Origin: Hesseltinella vesiculosa
Taxonomy: Eukaryota > Mucoromycota > Mucoromycetes > Mucorales > Cunninghamellaceae
Assembly: GCA_002104935.1 (NCBI GenBank)
Contig: MCGT01000009.1
Span: 620,001 to 684,000 of the forward strand
DNA length: 64,000 bases
Reading direction: 5' to 3'
Below, piece by piece: positions 10,920 to 21,713 of this stretch. Made by a program: the position numbers and the translations under genes. Positions within the stretch are counted from its first letter, which is position 1. Each line of letters opens with the position of its first letter. The notes beneath the pieces were generated by a model. The model had not been told where the DNA came from. It saw only the letters and a program-made list of their open reading frames with translations, and searched no databases.

Positions 10920-13110
10920 TCATACGGACCCTTTTACCTTGCTTAGTAACCGAGAAATGGGGGTGTTGGAGGTTTGTTCCAGGTCAAGGCGATGGTCCGT
11001 TAGCAAGGGTGTGGACGCGTCGCACGGATCAGGGAGCAGCGAGATGTTTTGGCCAGGCCCCGTAAACCAGTGCTTGGCCCGGAGCTCGTAATACAACACC
11101 GAGGTACCAATCACAAACACAAAGATCACCGAGCTGTAGTTCATGTTCAGGGCTGTCACAGGCCATTGTGTAGGGCAAACCTAGGCAAAAAAAAAAAAAA
11201 AAAAAATTACTCCGATTTTTTTCTCAATGTCCGAATTTACAAAGAGGATGGAAGTGAAGAGGATCCAGACACAGCTGATGGCGTTTATGAGATTGGAAAA
11301 AGGACCGAGGTGGAATGGTCCACGCTTAAACGACTGGCGGCTGACAGTGAGGCGCAGCGCAATGGGTATAAAATAGGCAAACGAGGACGCTATCGTATTG
11401 ACGCTGACAATGGCATTGAAGGCGGTGGTGTTGACCATGTACTTCAAGAAGATCAAAGGCAAAAAAGGTGAGTTTTATACGAGTGGCTCCAGTTGAACTT
11501 TACCAACAGACCAATGATGGTGGCAAAGGTAATATTGGCCCAGACAGCAAAGATGGGCGTCTTTGTTTGGGGATGGACACGGGAGAGGTAGTTGCTGAAG
11601 GGAGTGGCGCCGTCTCGAGCAAAGGCAAAGACCATGCGGGAACTGCCAAGCGTCAGGGCCGAGCCAGAGAAGAACATCGCACCTGAGTAAAAAAAAAAAA
11701 AAAAAGGATGAGCAGATGATGCAGAAGATGATACCCAAGGGACCAACCCATGATGATCACCATGAATACAAAGGTCCAGCCATAGCCCACACCATCCAAG
11801 AACACTTGGGTCATCTGTGGGTTCAAGGTTCCCTTGACAATCTGCCGGTCATAGTCTTGCACACAAAAGTTCACCGCCAGCATAAACACCAGGCCACACA
11901 CGGCTGCTGTTCCAATCGCGTACAGGATCCCCCTGAAAGAGAAACCGTCAATGGCCGGTAAAGCGTCATTTATAAGTACCGAGGAGCATTCTTGTTGGCA
12001 TCGCGTGTTTCCTCTGACATTTGTGCAGCGCTGTCATAACCTGACAATGTCTAAGGCAATGGAAGGGGTAGCGGTGGAGATTGAGTAGGAAGGAACACGC
12101 TTTTGGTCCATCTTACGTATTGGGACTGTAAAAGAGCAATCAAAAAAGCATAGCTATTGGACGAGAAGCCGGTATGGTTTTGAAAAAAAGTGAGCTAGAG
12201 GCGAAAAAGTGGAGGTGGCGGTGAGTGCTGTGTAGACAGGGGGGGGAGAAAAAGGGGAACGTACGACCCAGGAAGCACTGGCTTTGTTGGGGGTGAGGGC
12301 AAGTGAGACGACGATGATGAGCAAGAGGCCGACCAAGTGCCAGCAGAGCGAGGCTTGATTGAAAAAACCATTGTATTTGACACTGACAGAGTTGATGAGG
12401 CCATGCAAGAGGGCAATTGCCAAAAAAAGGCCGTATTGCCAATACACGCTGGTAAAGCTGGTGTCAGGGTTCCTGATGCTGATGACAGACGACATGAACT
12501 GGGCCAGGCCAAGATCGGTGGAAGTGATCTACAAATAAAAAGCGCGTTGGTGAAAAAATAGAGGTCCAACAGACACCTTACAGCGACGGTCAAGCCAAGC
12601 CAATTACAGTAGCCGGTAATCCAAGCGGCCAGAGGAGCCCATTCGGCAGGCGCGAGTCGTGCCACCCAGATATATGGCCCTCCAGAGACCGAGATGGCAC
12701 TGCAGATCTCGGCCAACGACAACCCCACACCAAAGGTGAAGATGGACACCAGTATCCAACCCCAAATGACGCCTACGGAGCCGGCCATGAGCATCATGTC
12801 GCCCCACATCTATGAAGAAAAAAAAATGATTGGCATGTCATGGCGTAAGCAGGGAATCCTACGGGAGTCAATCCGGATAAAATGGAGCAGCAGCCGAATG
12901 CAATGGCAAAGTTGGAGATGGTGGACATGGCTTTATTCATTTCCTAAGCATGACAAAGAAGACATGAAACAGGAGGTGGGGACGAAAAGGTGAAAAGATG
13001 CGAGTCTGATAAGTTACCTGTTTGTAGCCAAAGGAAGCCATGATTTCCTGGTCAGTTGTTAATGGGTTGGGGTCATCGTCTTTGTTAGGGTCATCAATGA
13101 CGTGTGTCAT
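10920..13110 (-). CDS. Amino-acid/choline/GABA-type permease (APC family)
   Basis: Exons: 13110-13018, 12943-12863, 12809-12582, 12528-12265, 12194-12117, 12050-11980, 11932-11748, 11682-11504, 11441-11241, 11180-10920; 546 aa, about 12 membrane helices. It belongs to the fungal amino-acid/choline transporter branch of the APC superfamily (Uga4/Hnm1-like), which imports amines or amino acids across plasma or vacuolar membranes. Landmarks are SFGYKQE at the N-terminus, FAIAFGCCSILSGLTP in helix 1, GGPYIWVARLAP in helix 3, LLQSQYTLSGYDSAAQMSEE, and the ALTLGSSRMVFAFARDGA signature. The substrate cannot be decided from sequence. Nine introns break it into small exons. A T35 tract (sense strand) sits in the leader, 22 nt before the ATG. 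Confidence 0.93.
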
Positions 13111-13131
13111 TGCAAATGGAGAAGAGCTACG

Positions 13132-13168
<37 letters not shown>

Positions 13169-14087
13169 GGTTCAACACTGTTTTGAGCTGCTTGAGATTC
13201 GGTCTCTGAAAAAATATATTTTTGCAGGAAACCACACGAAAAAATGAGAAGCCAATCAGAATTACCGGTTGGACGTTGCCCCTAAACGCACCGTAAGTCA
13301 GTGCTTTTGATTGCCTGGGGCTGTTATTTGCTGCAGTAGAGCAGATTTTAGAAAAGGCTATCAAGTAGTTTGAAGGTAGAAAAATGACTTGGACAGGAGA
13401 TGGGAAAGGAGCCATTTGAAGACTGATTTTTTTACTTGTAGCATCAAGAGAGTCAAGACAGAAGAGCGATCAAGTGCCATGATTGGTTGTGATGACACAC
13501 CATACTACTTGGGAGTGCCCAAGAATGGCGATCTCCTTTTTTTGGTTGACAGGTCGGGGCGAGGTCATCAGCCCCCGTTTGAAGCCTATCGCTGTTTCCC
13601 CACGTTCCCTTATCTTGCTGGAGTTGGAAATCTGATTTTGTGCAACAGATGTATCATTTTATTTCTTGTTGAATGCGCTTTTTTTGATGATCAAGTGTTA
13701 AAAAAAACGCCCTCTTTATAAACAGTTCTTTTATTATTTTATTTTTTGGTCAGCTGTTGTTTATCCAGTAAGAAAAAAGGGACCAAAAAGAAGAGCGTGG
13801 TTGGGAAGTGAACCTTGTGTTTTTTCCTTTTGGTTCGTTTTTAAAAAAGTAAATAATAACCAATCATGTCCTTAAGAACAATAAGCGTCATCGAGTCAAA
13901 ATGCACTGGCTGATTTTTCGACGGTTTTGCTGCGCTGCGTGAACCAATTGGCCCGTGGGAATCCTTGCCTTGATTTGGATTTACTTTCCCACCTGCCTTT
14001 TATTCTCCCTTTCTTGTTCTCCACTCTTTTATTTTTTTTTTCTTTCTTTTAATATCTTCTTTCGACTTTTCTTTTTTCTTTTTTGAT
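13111..14087. promoter_or_regulatory. Divergent intergenic region, permease / mitochondrial carrier
   Basis: About 1 kb lies between the divergent start codons. It carries an A35 run (13132-13166) next to the permease and pyrimidine-rich runs at 13990-14087 before the carrier ATG, which look like leader sequence. The open frame at 13389-13721 has no family resemblance, so I do not call a gene. Confidence 0.5.
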
Positions 14088-15537
14088 ATGTTGGATATTG
14101 ATGAAATACGTAAGGTGAAGCATGGAGCTAAAGAACGATCATGACAGCAGCAAAAAAAAAAAAAAAAAAAAAAGCAACCGGCTTTCGTGGGCGCTGATTC
14201 CCTTTTTTAGCCGCTGAACACACGGCACAAACCGTCCCTAGTTTCTTTGCTGGTCTTGTTGGTGGTCTAGCTGGTCTGGTGGTTGGCCACCCCTTTGGTA
14301 AATGCAGCTAAACGCAGTAGGCAAAAGCAGCTCGGCTCACGTTTTTTTTTTTCTCGTCCTTTAGACACAGGTACTAAATAGCGGGAAACTTTAATGAGGG
14401 AGGCTTCAACTCTCTTTTTTTTTTTAATGCAACACAGTCAAAGTACGATTGCAGTCCCGAGAACTTGCTTCACGTTATGCTGGTACTTGGAATTGCTTCA
14501 GAACGATCATTCAGCAAGAAAAAGTAAGCATAAAAAATAAGCCTCGGTTGCCTCGGGGTTTTCATATGCAGCTGACACCTTTTTTTCCATGGTTGTCCCT
14601 AGTTTTTTGGGCTCTACAAAGGCATGGTAAGACACGATGGCACTCTTAAAAAACCAACTAACCCCCCCCCCTTCTTTTTCTTTAGGCATCACCAGCAGTA
14701 AGCATAAACACTAAAAAGGAGTCGTGCAGCAACCCTGTTTGACCTCCATTTTTTTTCAGGCTGGGGTGGCCATTGTGAATGCTTTGGTATTTGGATCACA
14801 TAGCTGGCTGATGGAATTACAAGCCAAACATAACGGTGCACCTTCACCATTAAGAGATACCTTTATTGCTGGTCTTGGTGCAGGGGCCATTACCAGGTAA
14901 GGATGAAAAGGCAAGCGCATGGCCGTCCTGACCTTTTTTTTTTTACAAGTCTTGTTACCTGTCCTATGGAGCTTGCCAAGGTGCAACTGCAAAGCCAGAC
15001 CAGTGGCCATACATTGAAAGGCCCTATTGATTGTCTTGTTCAATTATATACCAAAGGTGGCATCCGCATGTGTTTCACAGGCCTGACGGCCACCACCCTC
15101 CGTGAACTTAGTTTTGGGCCATACTTTTTCTTTTACGCCTCCACCATTCAATACTTAGCACACTCTCCCGAGGATCAAGAAAAACCCAAGGATGTGATTC
15201 TAGCCGGTGGTGTGGCTGGCATCGGTGCTTGGTGCTCCACTTATGCTGCAGGTAGGTGATGAGCAGTGGTATTTGCTGAAGACTCACCTCTTTTCCAGAT
15301 GTTGTCAAGACACGGATTCAATCTGAACCTCATAGATATACCAGCACCCTTCATTGTTTTCGAGAATGCTTGAAAGAAGAAGGTTGGCGAGTCTTTTTCC
15401 GTGGTCTGACCCCCACCATCGTCCGGGCCTTCCCCTCTAATGCGGCTACCTTTATGGCCTATACCTTTACCTTGAATGCCATCACCCAAGCCTCTCAAAA
15501 AGAAACAGCCTCTTTGCGTGAAAAGGCTGTCATGTAA
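14088..15537 (+). CDS. Mitochondrial carrier (SLC25) protein with microexons
   Basis: Nine exons: 14088-14109, 14211-14297, 14365-14370, 14438-14523, 14603-14626, 14686-14697, 14760-14896, 14950-15251, 15299-15537; 304 aa. It is an inner-membrane solute carrier with three tandem repeats, each bearing the Px[DE]xx[KR] signature: HPFDTVKVRLQ, CPMELAKVQLQ and AADVVKTRIQ (first position altered). It most resembles the basic amino-acid/carnitine group (SLC25A29/45/47/48 or yeast Ymc1/Crc1); the substrate is not assignable. The 6-nt exon 3 (ACACAG) encodes the Asp-Thr of the first signature. Exons 5 (24 nt) and 6 (12 nt) are also minute. Exon 1 is the least certain, because it adds only 7 codons. 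Confidence 0.93.
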
Positions 15538-15683
15538 AAAAAAAAAACTAAAAAGAATAAAAAACATCGTATTCTCGTTTTCTGTGCGGGCATCGGCCCT
15601 TTTTTTTGTGCGACGGTCGAGTCGTTGAAAAAAAAAAACCCTTGCCTCCTATTTTTTTGTTTTTTTTTTCCTCTTCTTTTTCT

Positions 15684-16211
15684 ATGCAAGTCCGCACGAT
15701 ACCCAGTACTAAATCATGGTTTGAAAAGCCATGGGCGAAGCCAATGATTGCAATGTCGGCAGTGATGGCCAGTGTGTTGGTGGTGTATGCGATCATAGAA
15801 CAAGATCGTCAAGTCAACCTTAAAAGAATCACTCGCCGGGCTGAGCACGAAGCCATGGAACAAATCCGAGTCGTCCACAGCCAGCACAAAGCCATCCAAC
15901 AAGACATCCGGGCCCTTCGTCAACTTCTCACCACCGACTCGGCACCACTAGAGGACAAGGAGTGGAAACGTTGTGACTATCTCGTGGTCCAATGCAACGA
16001 GCTGCTCACCCGCCTGCTCGAGCGTCTCGATGCCATCCGGCCCACCGCCTCCATTCTTGGTGAAACCGTCGATATCTCGGCTCCCATCCAGCCTCTGCAA
16101 TCGGCTGCCATTCATCAAATCCGAAAAAAAAAGAAGAAGGTCATCAGAGACATTGACCGTGACTTTGAAGAGCTGCATTCCTGTCGACACTTGCTTGCTC
16201 AGGGCGAATGA
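15684..16211 (+). CDS. Membrane-anchored BAG-domain protein (Snl1-like Hsp70 exchange factor)
   Basis: Single exon, 175 aa. An N-terminal membrane segment (MIAMSAVMASVLVVYAI, about residues 20-37) is followed by a charged helical region and a C-terminal BAG-like helix bundle. Its last helix, IRKKKKKVIRDIDRDFEEL, has the basic face expected for contact with the Hsp70 ATPase domain. This layout, one membrane anchor then a BAG domain, is that of yeast Snl1, an ER and nuclear-envelope nucleotide exchange factor. BAG domains are weakly conserved, so the call rests on architecture and the final helix. The ATG lies directly after a pyrimidine-rich leader, and the carrier gene ends 146 bp upstream on the same strand. 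Confidence 0.68.
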   Translation: MQVRTIPSTKSWFEKPWAKPMIAMSAVMASVLVVYAIIEQDRQVNLKRITRRAEHEAMEQIRVVHSQHKAIQQDIRALRQLLTTDSAPLEDKEWKRCDYLVVQCNELLTRLLERLDAIRPTASILGETVDISAPIQPLQSAAIHQIRKKKKKVIRDIDRDFEELHSCRHLLAQGE

Positions 16212-17056
16212 CCTCTTGGAAACACTCTATTAAAAAAAAAATCGTCTAAGCGGAGTCCTTTTCCACGGCGCAGGAATGAGAGGTTTATTTTTTTTCACAC
16301 CATTTTTTTTTTCGTTTCTTTTTGCTTTCCTTTCCTTGCCGTTTCTCTTTACTTTTCACTGGTGTTATTATCATTGTAGATACAGTCACATTACTCTTTG
16401 ATCTCATTCAAAAAAAAAGACGTTTGCCATTGTGGCCATTGGCATTGTTTTTTTATCTCCACTTTTATTTTTTACACCCTCCCCTTTTTTTTAAAGCGAT
16501 ACAACCTCTCGATTGTCGAAACGGGTAGAACAAGTGACGATTCTTCTGGGTTTTTGGTTCTATCGATTCACACCGTCTTTATTCAGTTCACCACTTACGC
16601 ACCGTTTGTTTATATACTTTTGGCTTTAGGTAAAGAAAACAAGCCCAAATAAGAAACCGACTCACCTCACACAATTCACCTTTTTTTTTTTTCCCATAGA
16701 GCATTTTCATTTGTTTAGCCCATTTGGTTTGTTTATCTCCATGTCAAGCGTAAGCAATCGTCATGGCTGCGGTCAGGCAATGAGAAAGACACAGCAACAG
16801 GTCCCGAGAAAAAGAAAAAAAAAACGTTGCTGGTCTATATTACAATGACGAAAAAAAAAAAAAAAAAAGAGTAGTAGTGAGCGTGTGTTGATGTGCGAGG
16901 AAGGGTGACCATTGTTTGGGCCGAAACAGGTCTCTCCACTTTTTTTTTACTCACGCCAATTCGTTTTTGTAGAACACTGCGAATCAGCACCAAAAACGGC
17001 AACAGGTAACTTTTTTTCTTTTTTTACTTCCCACCTTTTGCTGCATGAAAAAGTGA
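16212..17056. other. Intergenic region with unresolved hydrophobic open frames
   Basis: T-rich DNA between two plus-strand genes. Short frames at 16322-16528 and 16398-16652 encode hydrophobic stretches, and GT-AG pairs at 16529-16588 and 16632-16699 could join them into a small membrane protein. No model gives a recognisable product, and T-rich DNA yields Phe/Leu-rich frames by chance. The part after about 16900 is probably the PSP1 leader, possibly with a 5'-UTR intron. Confidence 0.35.
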
Positions 17057-19506
17057 ATGAAACCTTATTCTCAGGACCCTTTGAATGGTCATGACAAGGC
17101 CTATGCTACACCTCCTCATCTAACCACCCTTCACCCTATGGAAAAAGCTTATGGCGCATGGGACTCATTTGCTGGCTTTCGTTGGGAAAACGATGCACGA
17201 CCACCTGATATTCCTCAGACCAGCCCGCATCCACTCGGTCATGACCCCATCGACCCACCTGCCTTGCTCAAAGACCCACCCATCCTCAACAGCATCCTGG
17301 CCGTGCCAATGATCCCCAGCGTACCTCCCGAACCCATGTATCGGCCCCACCGCAGCATGTCGTTCTCTGTCGGCCACGACTATGCCTTTTACAACGACGA
17401 CGACAACGATACTTACCGCTCATCCCTGGCCACCATGCGTGAAGAAAGCGAGGACGACGACCCTTTCTTGGACCGCTCACGCCGCTCATCCTTGCATTCT
17501 CCCCTGGCTCCCTACTATTACGACTCGGCACCCCCTTATCGCTTCCGCTCCCAGTCATCCAGCGTCTCCTTTGCTCCCTTTCACCAAAAAGATTTGCCAT
17601 CCGCTCCCGGCCCTTCTCCCACCAGTCCTACCAACGCATCCCACCCTTCTATCATGCGCAACCCTTTGCTCAGAAGGCCCTCGGCCCCCTGGTCCTCAAG
17701 CTCCATCACCGACCCGTCCCCGCCTACCCAGCTCCCTGTGTCTTCTTCGAACCGCCGCCGTCGCTCTTCTTTGGCCACTCTTTGGCTGCCTGCCTCCGAC
17801 AACTTGTCCAACGCCTCTTCGTCCCTGGACTCCCAACCTCAGCCCTTGTCGCCTACCTCGCAGTATCCATTCGCCCCTCTTTCCATGCCTCCCCACAAAG
17901 ATGACGAAACCCTGCCCAGCTTGGATTACTGCCAGGCCGATAGGAAACCTCAATCAACCAGGTAAAAAAAAAAAAAAAACATGACCTCGTTTTGTTTGGC
18001 TGACCTCCCTTTTTTTGGGCGGGTGACCTCATTGGGTTTAGTTTTCAACACCGCATGCCATTGAATGGCGACGGAACGTACCAAACTGGTTCACCCATGC
18101 AACCAACTCCATATGGTTATGCTCACCTGCCCAATCAATTAGAAACCATGAACTTGCATTCTCAACCACCTTCACCCTTGCCTTACACCAGTGCATCCAC
18201 ACCATTTTTGCGCCATCCTCAAGATGGACCGCCTCTTCCTCACCACCCACCCTCCTTCACGCCTGCTCAACTTCCCGTCGAGCAGCAGCCGTCGCCAGCC
18301 ACCACCATCATGCCTCCGCATCTCTCCTTCCAGCCCACGTCTGTGGCACCTTCCAACTACTTTCCGCCCTACGCTCTCCATCCTTATCAGCAGCCGAGCC
18401 TTCCCCATGAGCCTGTGATGTATCCCTACATCGCGCCATCCCCATCCGCCGCCCTCCCTGTCCTGGCCACCGCTCCCTTGGCAGAACTGTCTCATTCAGC
18501 CGCCCCAAGTTCGCTTATTGCCACTGCACCTACACCTCCATCACACCCGACCCTCCACAACACAGCAACGGAGCAACCATCCGTCGCTGCACTGCCGCCA
18601 ACCTCCTCGCCGTCCGCCACACCCGCCATTCCCATCAGTGTAACGTCCCTGCCCAACCTGGACCCATCCCCAGCCCCAGTCAGCACCACCTCTGCCCCCA
18701 TCCTTCCATCCACTCCCATACCCACTTCGTCGCCTGCGGATGACAACCGAGCCGACGCCTCACCGTCCTCCCAGCAAGATCTTGGCAAAGGCATCCCTCT
18801 GCACCGCCTGGCCTTGGCCACCCAGGTCTACGTTGTCGAGTTCAAGGCCGGCCGCATCGATTATTTTTACGTGGCCAACGGTGCCAAAGCATCGCCCCCC
18901 ATCAAGCCTACCCGCCTGTCAACAGCCAACCCCAGCCGTATGCATCCCATGGTCAATGACCTGGTCATTGTCGAGGCCGACCGCGGTACCGACCTAGGCA
19001 AGGTGGTTACTAGCGGCATGCCGTGCGAACAACTCATGGACATGTTGGACGAGCGCACCCCACCCGCCAACGACCACCCCGACGCCATCCTGGCCAAACG
19101 TATTTTCCGCCTCGCTGCCCCCGACGAAATCTCCCACCTCCTCGTCAAAGGCCAAGACGAGCAACGTGCCCTTGTCATCTGCCAGCAAAAAATCAAACAA
19201 CGCAAGCTGCAAATGGAAGTCGTCGATGCCGAATATCAGTGGTAAAAAGAAAAAATTCTCTATCGCCAGCTGACCTCCTTTTTCTGTAGGGACCGCCGCA
19301 AGTTGACATTTTATTTCAATGCTGAAAAACGTATTGACTTTAGAGATTTGGTCCGTGAGATGTTCAAGATCTACAAGACACGCATTTGGATGTAAGCACC
19401 TGCCTCCCTCCTTCCTTATCTCACTTTTTTTTTTTTTTTTTTTTTACCAAAAAAAAATAGGTGTGCTGTGAATAACAAGAGAACGGTATCGTTGACCGAT
19501 GGCTAA
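17057..19506 (+). CDS. PSP1: PSP1 C-terminal domain protein
   Basis: Exons 17057-17961, 18042-19241, 19290-19391, 19461-19506; 750 aa. The first 550 or so residues are disordered, rich in Pro, Ser and His, with a poly-Asp patch (DDDDND). The C-terminal PSP1 domain is well marked: LGKGIPL, then [55 protein letters not shown] and a short tail. In yeast, PSP1 was found as a suppressor of DNA polymerase alpha mutants and is a low-complexity protein; the domain is shared with bacterial YaaT. The molecular role is unsettled. Several RRSS and RRRRSS sites in the disordered part could be basophilic kinase targets (inference). The last exon uses the split ATG of IWM. Confidence 0.93.
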
Positions 19507-19636
19507 ATGGTTGCCTATATTTTTATGACGGTTATCCGGCACCCATGCTCACTATACATACACCCATGTTTAAAAGATATGAATCTATCCCCCTTTTCTG
19601 ACATTACAATACAAAAAGAGACTGAGCGCATCAAGG

Positions 19637-19642
19637 AATAAA
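19637..19642 (+). terminator. Putative poly(A) signal of the PSP1 gene
   Basis: AATAAA lies 131 bp after the PSP1 stop. The convergent Cdt2 gene ends at 19710, so the two 3' UTRs share about 200 bp. Confidence 0.4.
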
Positions 19643-19709
19643 TCTTCTGCTACACATTTCCTAATCCCAGCAACCTCATTTTTTTTTTAGCTCACCAACG
19701 AACGTGTTT

Positions 19710-21539
19710 TTATTTATCCTTTTTAAAAATGCGCACTCGATGGTCGTTGCCACAAGAAGCAAACTAATAGGAAAAGAGTCAACAACTGGTGCTTGTGAAC
19801 GGATCTTATGTTTACCTCGTTGTTGGATTGGTGGTGCCAAGCTACGCCTGTGACAGCATCCGTGTGGCCATCAAATCGGTGGGCTTGTTTCAGATCGCCT
19901 TCGATGTCCCAGCAGAAGAGCTGATTGTGATTAGAGCCAGCCAACAAGAACTGGTCATCATGAGAGAGAGAGAGAGTACTTGAGAACCCAGCCTTGAAAG
20001 CTGGATCGGTGTACCGTCTTGCCGGTTTGGTGATATCCACCAGATAATGCATATACACACTAAGGAAAAACCGTCAGGCCTTCTCTTTCTCGATGGGCTC
20101 TGCCACTAACCTGTCGTCCATGCATAAACTAAACAGTCGTGTGCCCGACTGATCCAATTTCATGTCGGCAATGCCTTTGGTAACGCCTTGCTTGTCCTTG
20201 TACACTGTGGTTTCAATAGGCCTTGACGTCCGTCCTGCGCGACAATCCCATAGCTTCACCATGCTACCCAAAAAAAAAATATGAATACCCCATTTAGATG
20301 ACACCTCTCCAATTACCCATCCAAACTGCCGGAAGTCAACACCTTTTCCTCATCTTGTCCATAAAAAAGAGCACACGTCACGGTACGAGGAGCAGATATC
20401 TATCCGAGAAAAGAGGGGGTAAGAGCCATGGCCCTTCTTAGGTTATTTTATTGTCCTTTACCTTGCCCTTGCGACTGGTTTTGCCCTTTTCCACATGCGC
20501 ATCTTCTACAGCCCTGACCGGTCCATAGACGGGATAGGCGTCAAATTCCACAAAATTCAGTACATGCGATTGGAATTTTTCTAAAGGCAAGACAGAGATG
20601 AGCGAGGTGGCATTTAGGTGTTGCAGGTTACCATCAGTGCTGATCCCAATCTGGCGACACCGCGTGTCCCATAAATTAAATGCTCCAGCACGACAGGCAG
20701 AAACAATAAGATCTACGGTTTCACAATAGGTTTGTCAGCTCCTAGGATGCCACTTCCGTTCTCGACTTACGAGGATTGGTTGGGTGCCAATTGGCGGCTC
20801 GGATGACGCCTTTGTGGCCAGAAAAGGCTGCCAGGCAAGAGTGTTGTTCCACATCCATGATGCGGATGGTATAATCGCCTCCAGACGTCAGCAGCATGGT
20901 ATCGTCCATGCTCCATTTCGCATCGGTTGCTGCGTCGCCGTGGCAATGGAAGGTGCAGTGGAATTCGCTCTGGGAAGGTTCGTTGCTCTTGTCTGTGCGC
21001 ATGATCGACACTCGTCCGTCTTCGTCCGGCACAGCCAATAAATTGCCTCCCATGGCAGCTAACATGTAAAAACGATCAGTCCAACGATCTTTTTTTTTTT
21101 TTTTTTGGACATGTTCATTTTACAATGAGAGTAATCCACAGAGTAAGGGAGGCATGAGGTATAGTCGGGAAAATAAAAATAGTAGACTTGATTGTCATGA
21201 CATCGATAGCGATCTAGGATGGATCGTCCAGAGTCTATGCAAATAAGTCAATAGGAAAACGTTCCACATTGCAGTAAATGTGAGTCCATGTCAAGAAATG
21301 ATCAGAATGGATCATGAACAACAAGCAAGAAACTTACAATGGATTTTCCGTCCAAACAAGCGATTGCCGAACATGGAGCGGCACTGTATTGATTGGTATA
21401 AAGATGTCACTGGGGCTCGTTGCAAAAATGGTGACATGGCTGTTCTTGGTACATTATGTTGTTCAATACGTTGGCGTTTGCCATTAGGCAGTGTAATGAT
21501 ATTGGCAGTTGGTGATACAGGGGTATTTGATGAGAGCAT
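19710..21539 (-). CDS. CDT2: WD40 substrate receptor Cdt2/DTL of the CRL4 ubiquitin ligase
   Basis: Exons: 21539-21338, 21234-21124, 21058-20771, 20712-20632, 20580-20462, 20399-20317, 20263-20111, 20059-19816, 19763-19710; 444 aa. The repeats fit the seven-bladed Cdt2/DTL propeller, which docks on DDB1-CUL4 to ubiquitinate Cdt1 and other PCNA-bound proteins in S phase. Two WDxR (DWD-box) motifs for DDB1 binding are visible: NLWDTR and KLWDCR. The order RTVTCALFYGQDEEKVLTSG, then IADMKLDQSGTRLFSLCMDD, then LAGSNHNQLFCWDIEG, then HTDAVTGVAWH parallels human DTL. The protein ends soon after the propeller (ASCGNDHRVRIFKKDK), so it lacks the long C-terminal tail of animal DTL. Confidence 0.88.
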
Positions 21540-21713
21540 GGTGGGGCAAGTATAAAAAAAGGAGAAAGAAAAAAAACGTCGCGAAAAAAAAAAAAAAAAA
21601 CATCGTCGCGGCTCTGTCCTTTTTTTCCAAGTCAGCTTGTACATTGATTGGTTCAAGAAAAGAAAAGAAAAGAAAAGGTTTACTTTTTTTCAGATGTACA
21701 ATAGAGGGTGTGG

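Noticed and set aside
12117..12125. Possible 9-nt microexon in the permease gene
   Set aside because: A longer exon (12194-12117) reads through it in frame as FFQNHTGFSSNSYAFLIALL, followed by QSQY, and matches the family, so the microexon is not needed.
13389..13721. 110-codon frame between permease and carrier
   Set aside because: No ATG at the start, no homology, and only an internal ATG with a short product; probably promoter DNA.
17382..17984. 200-codon Pro/Thr-rich frame
   Set aside because: Alternative frame of the low-complexity part of PSP1; not supported by splicing.
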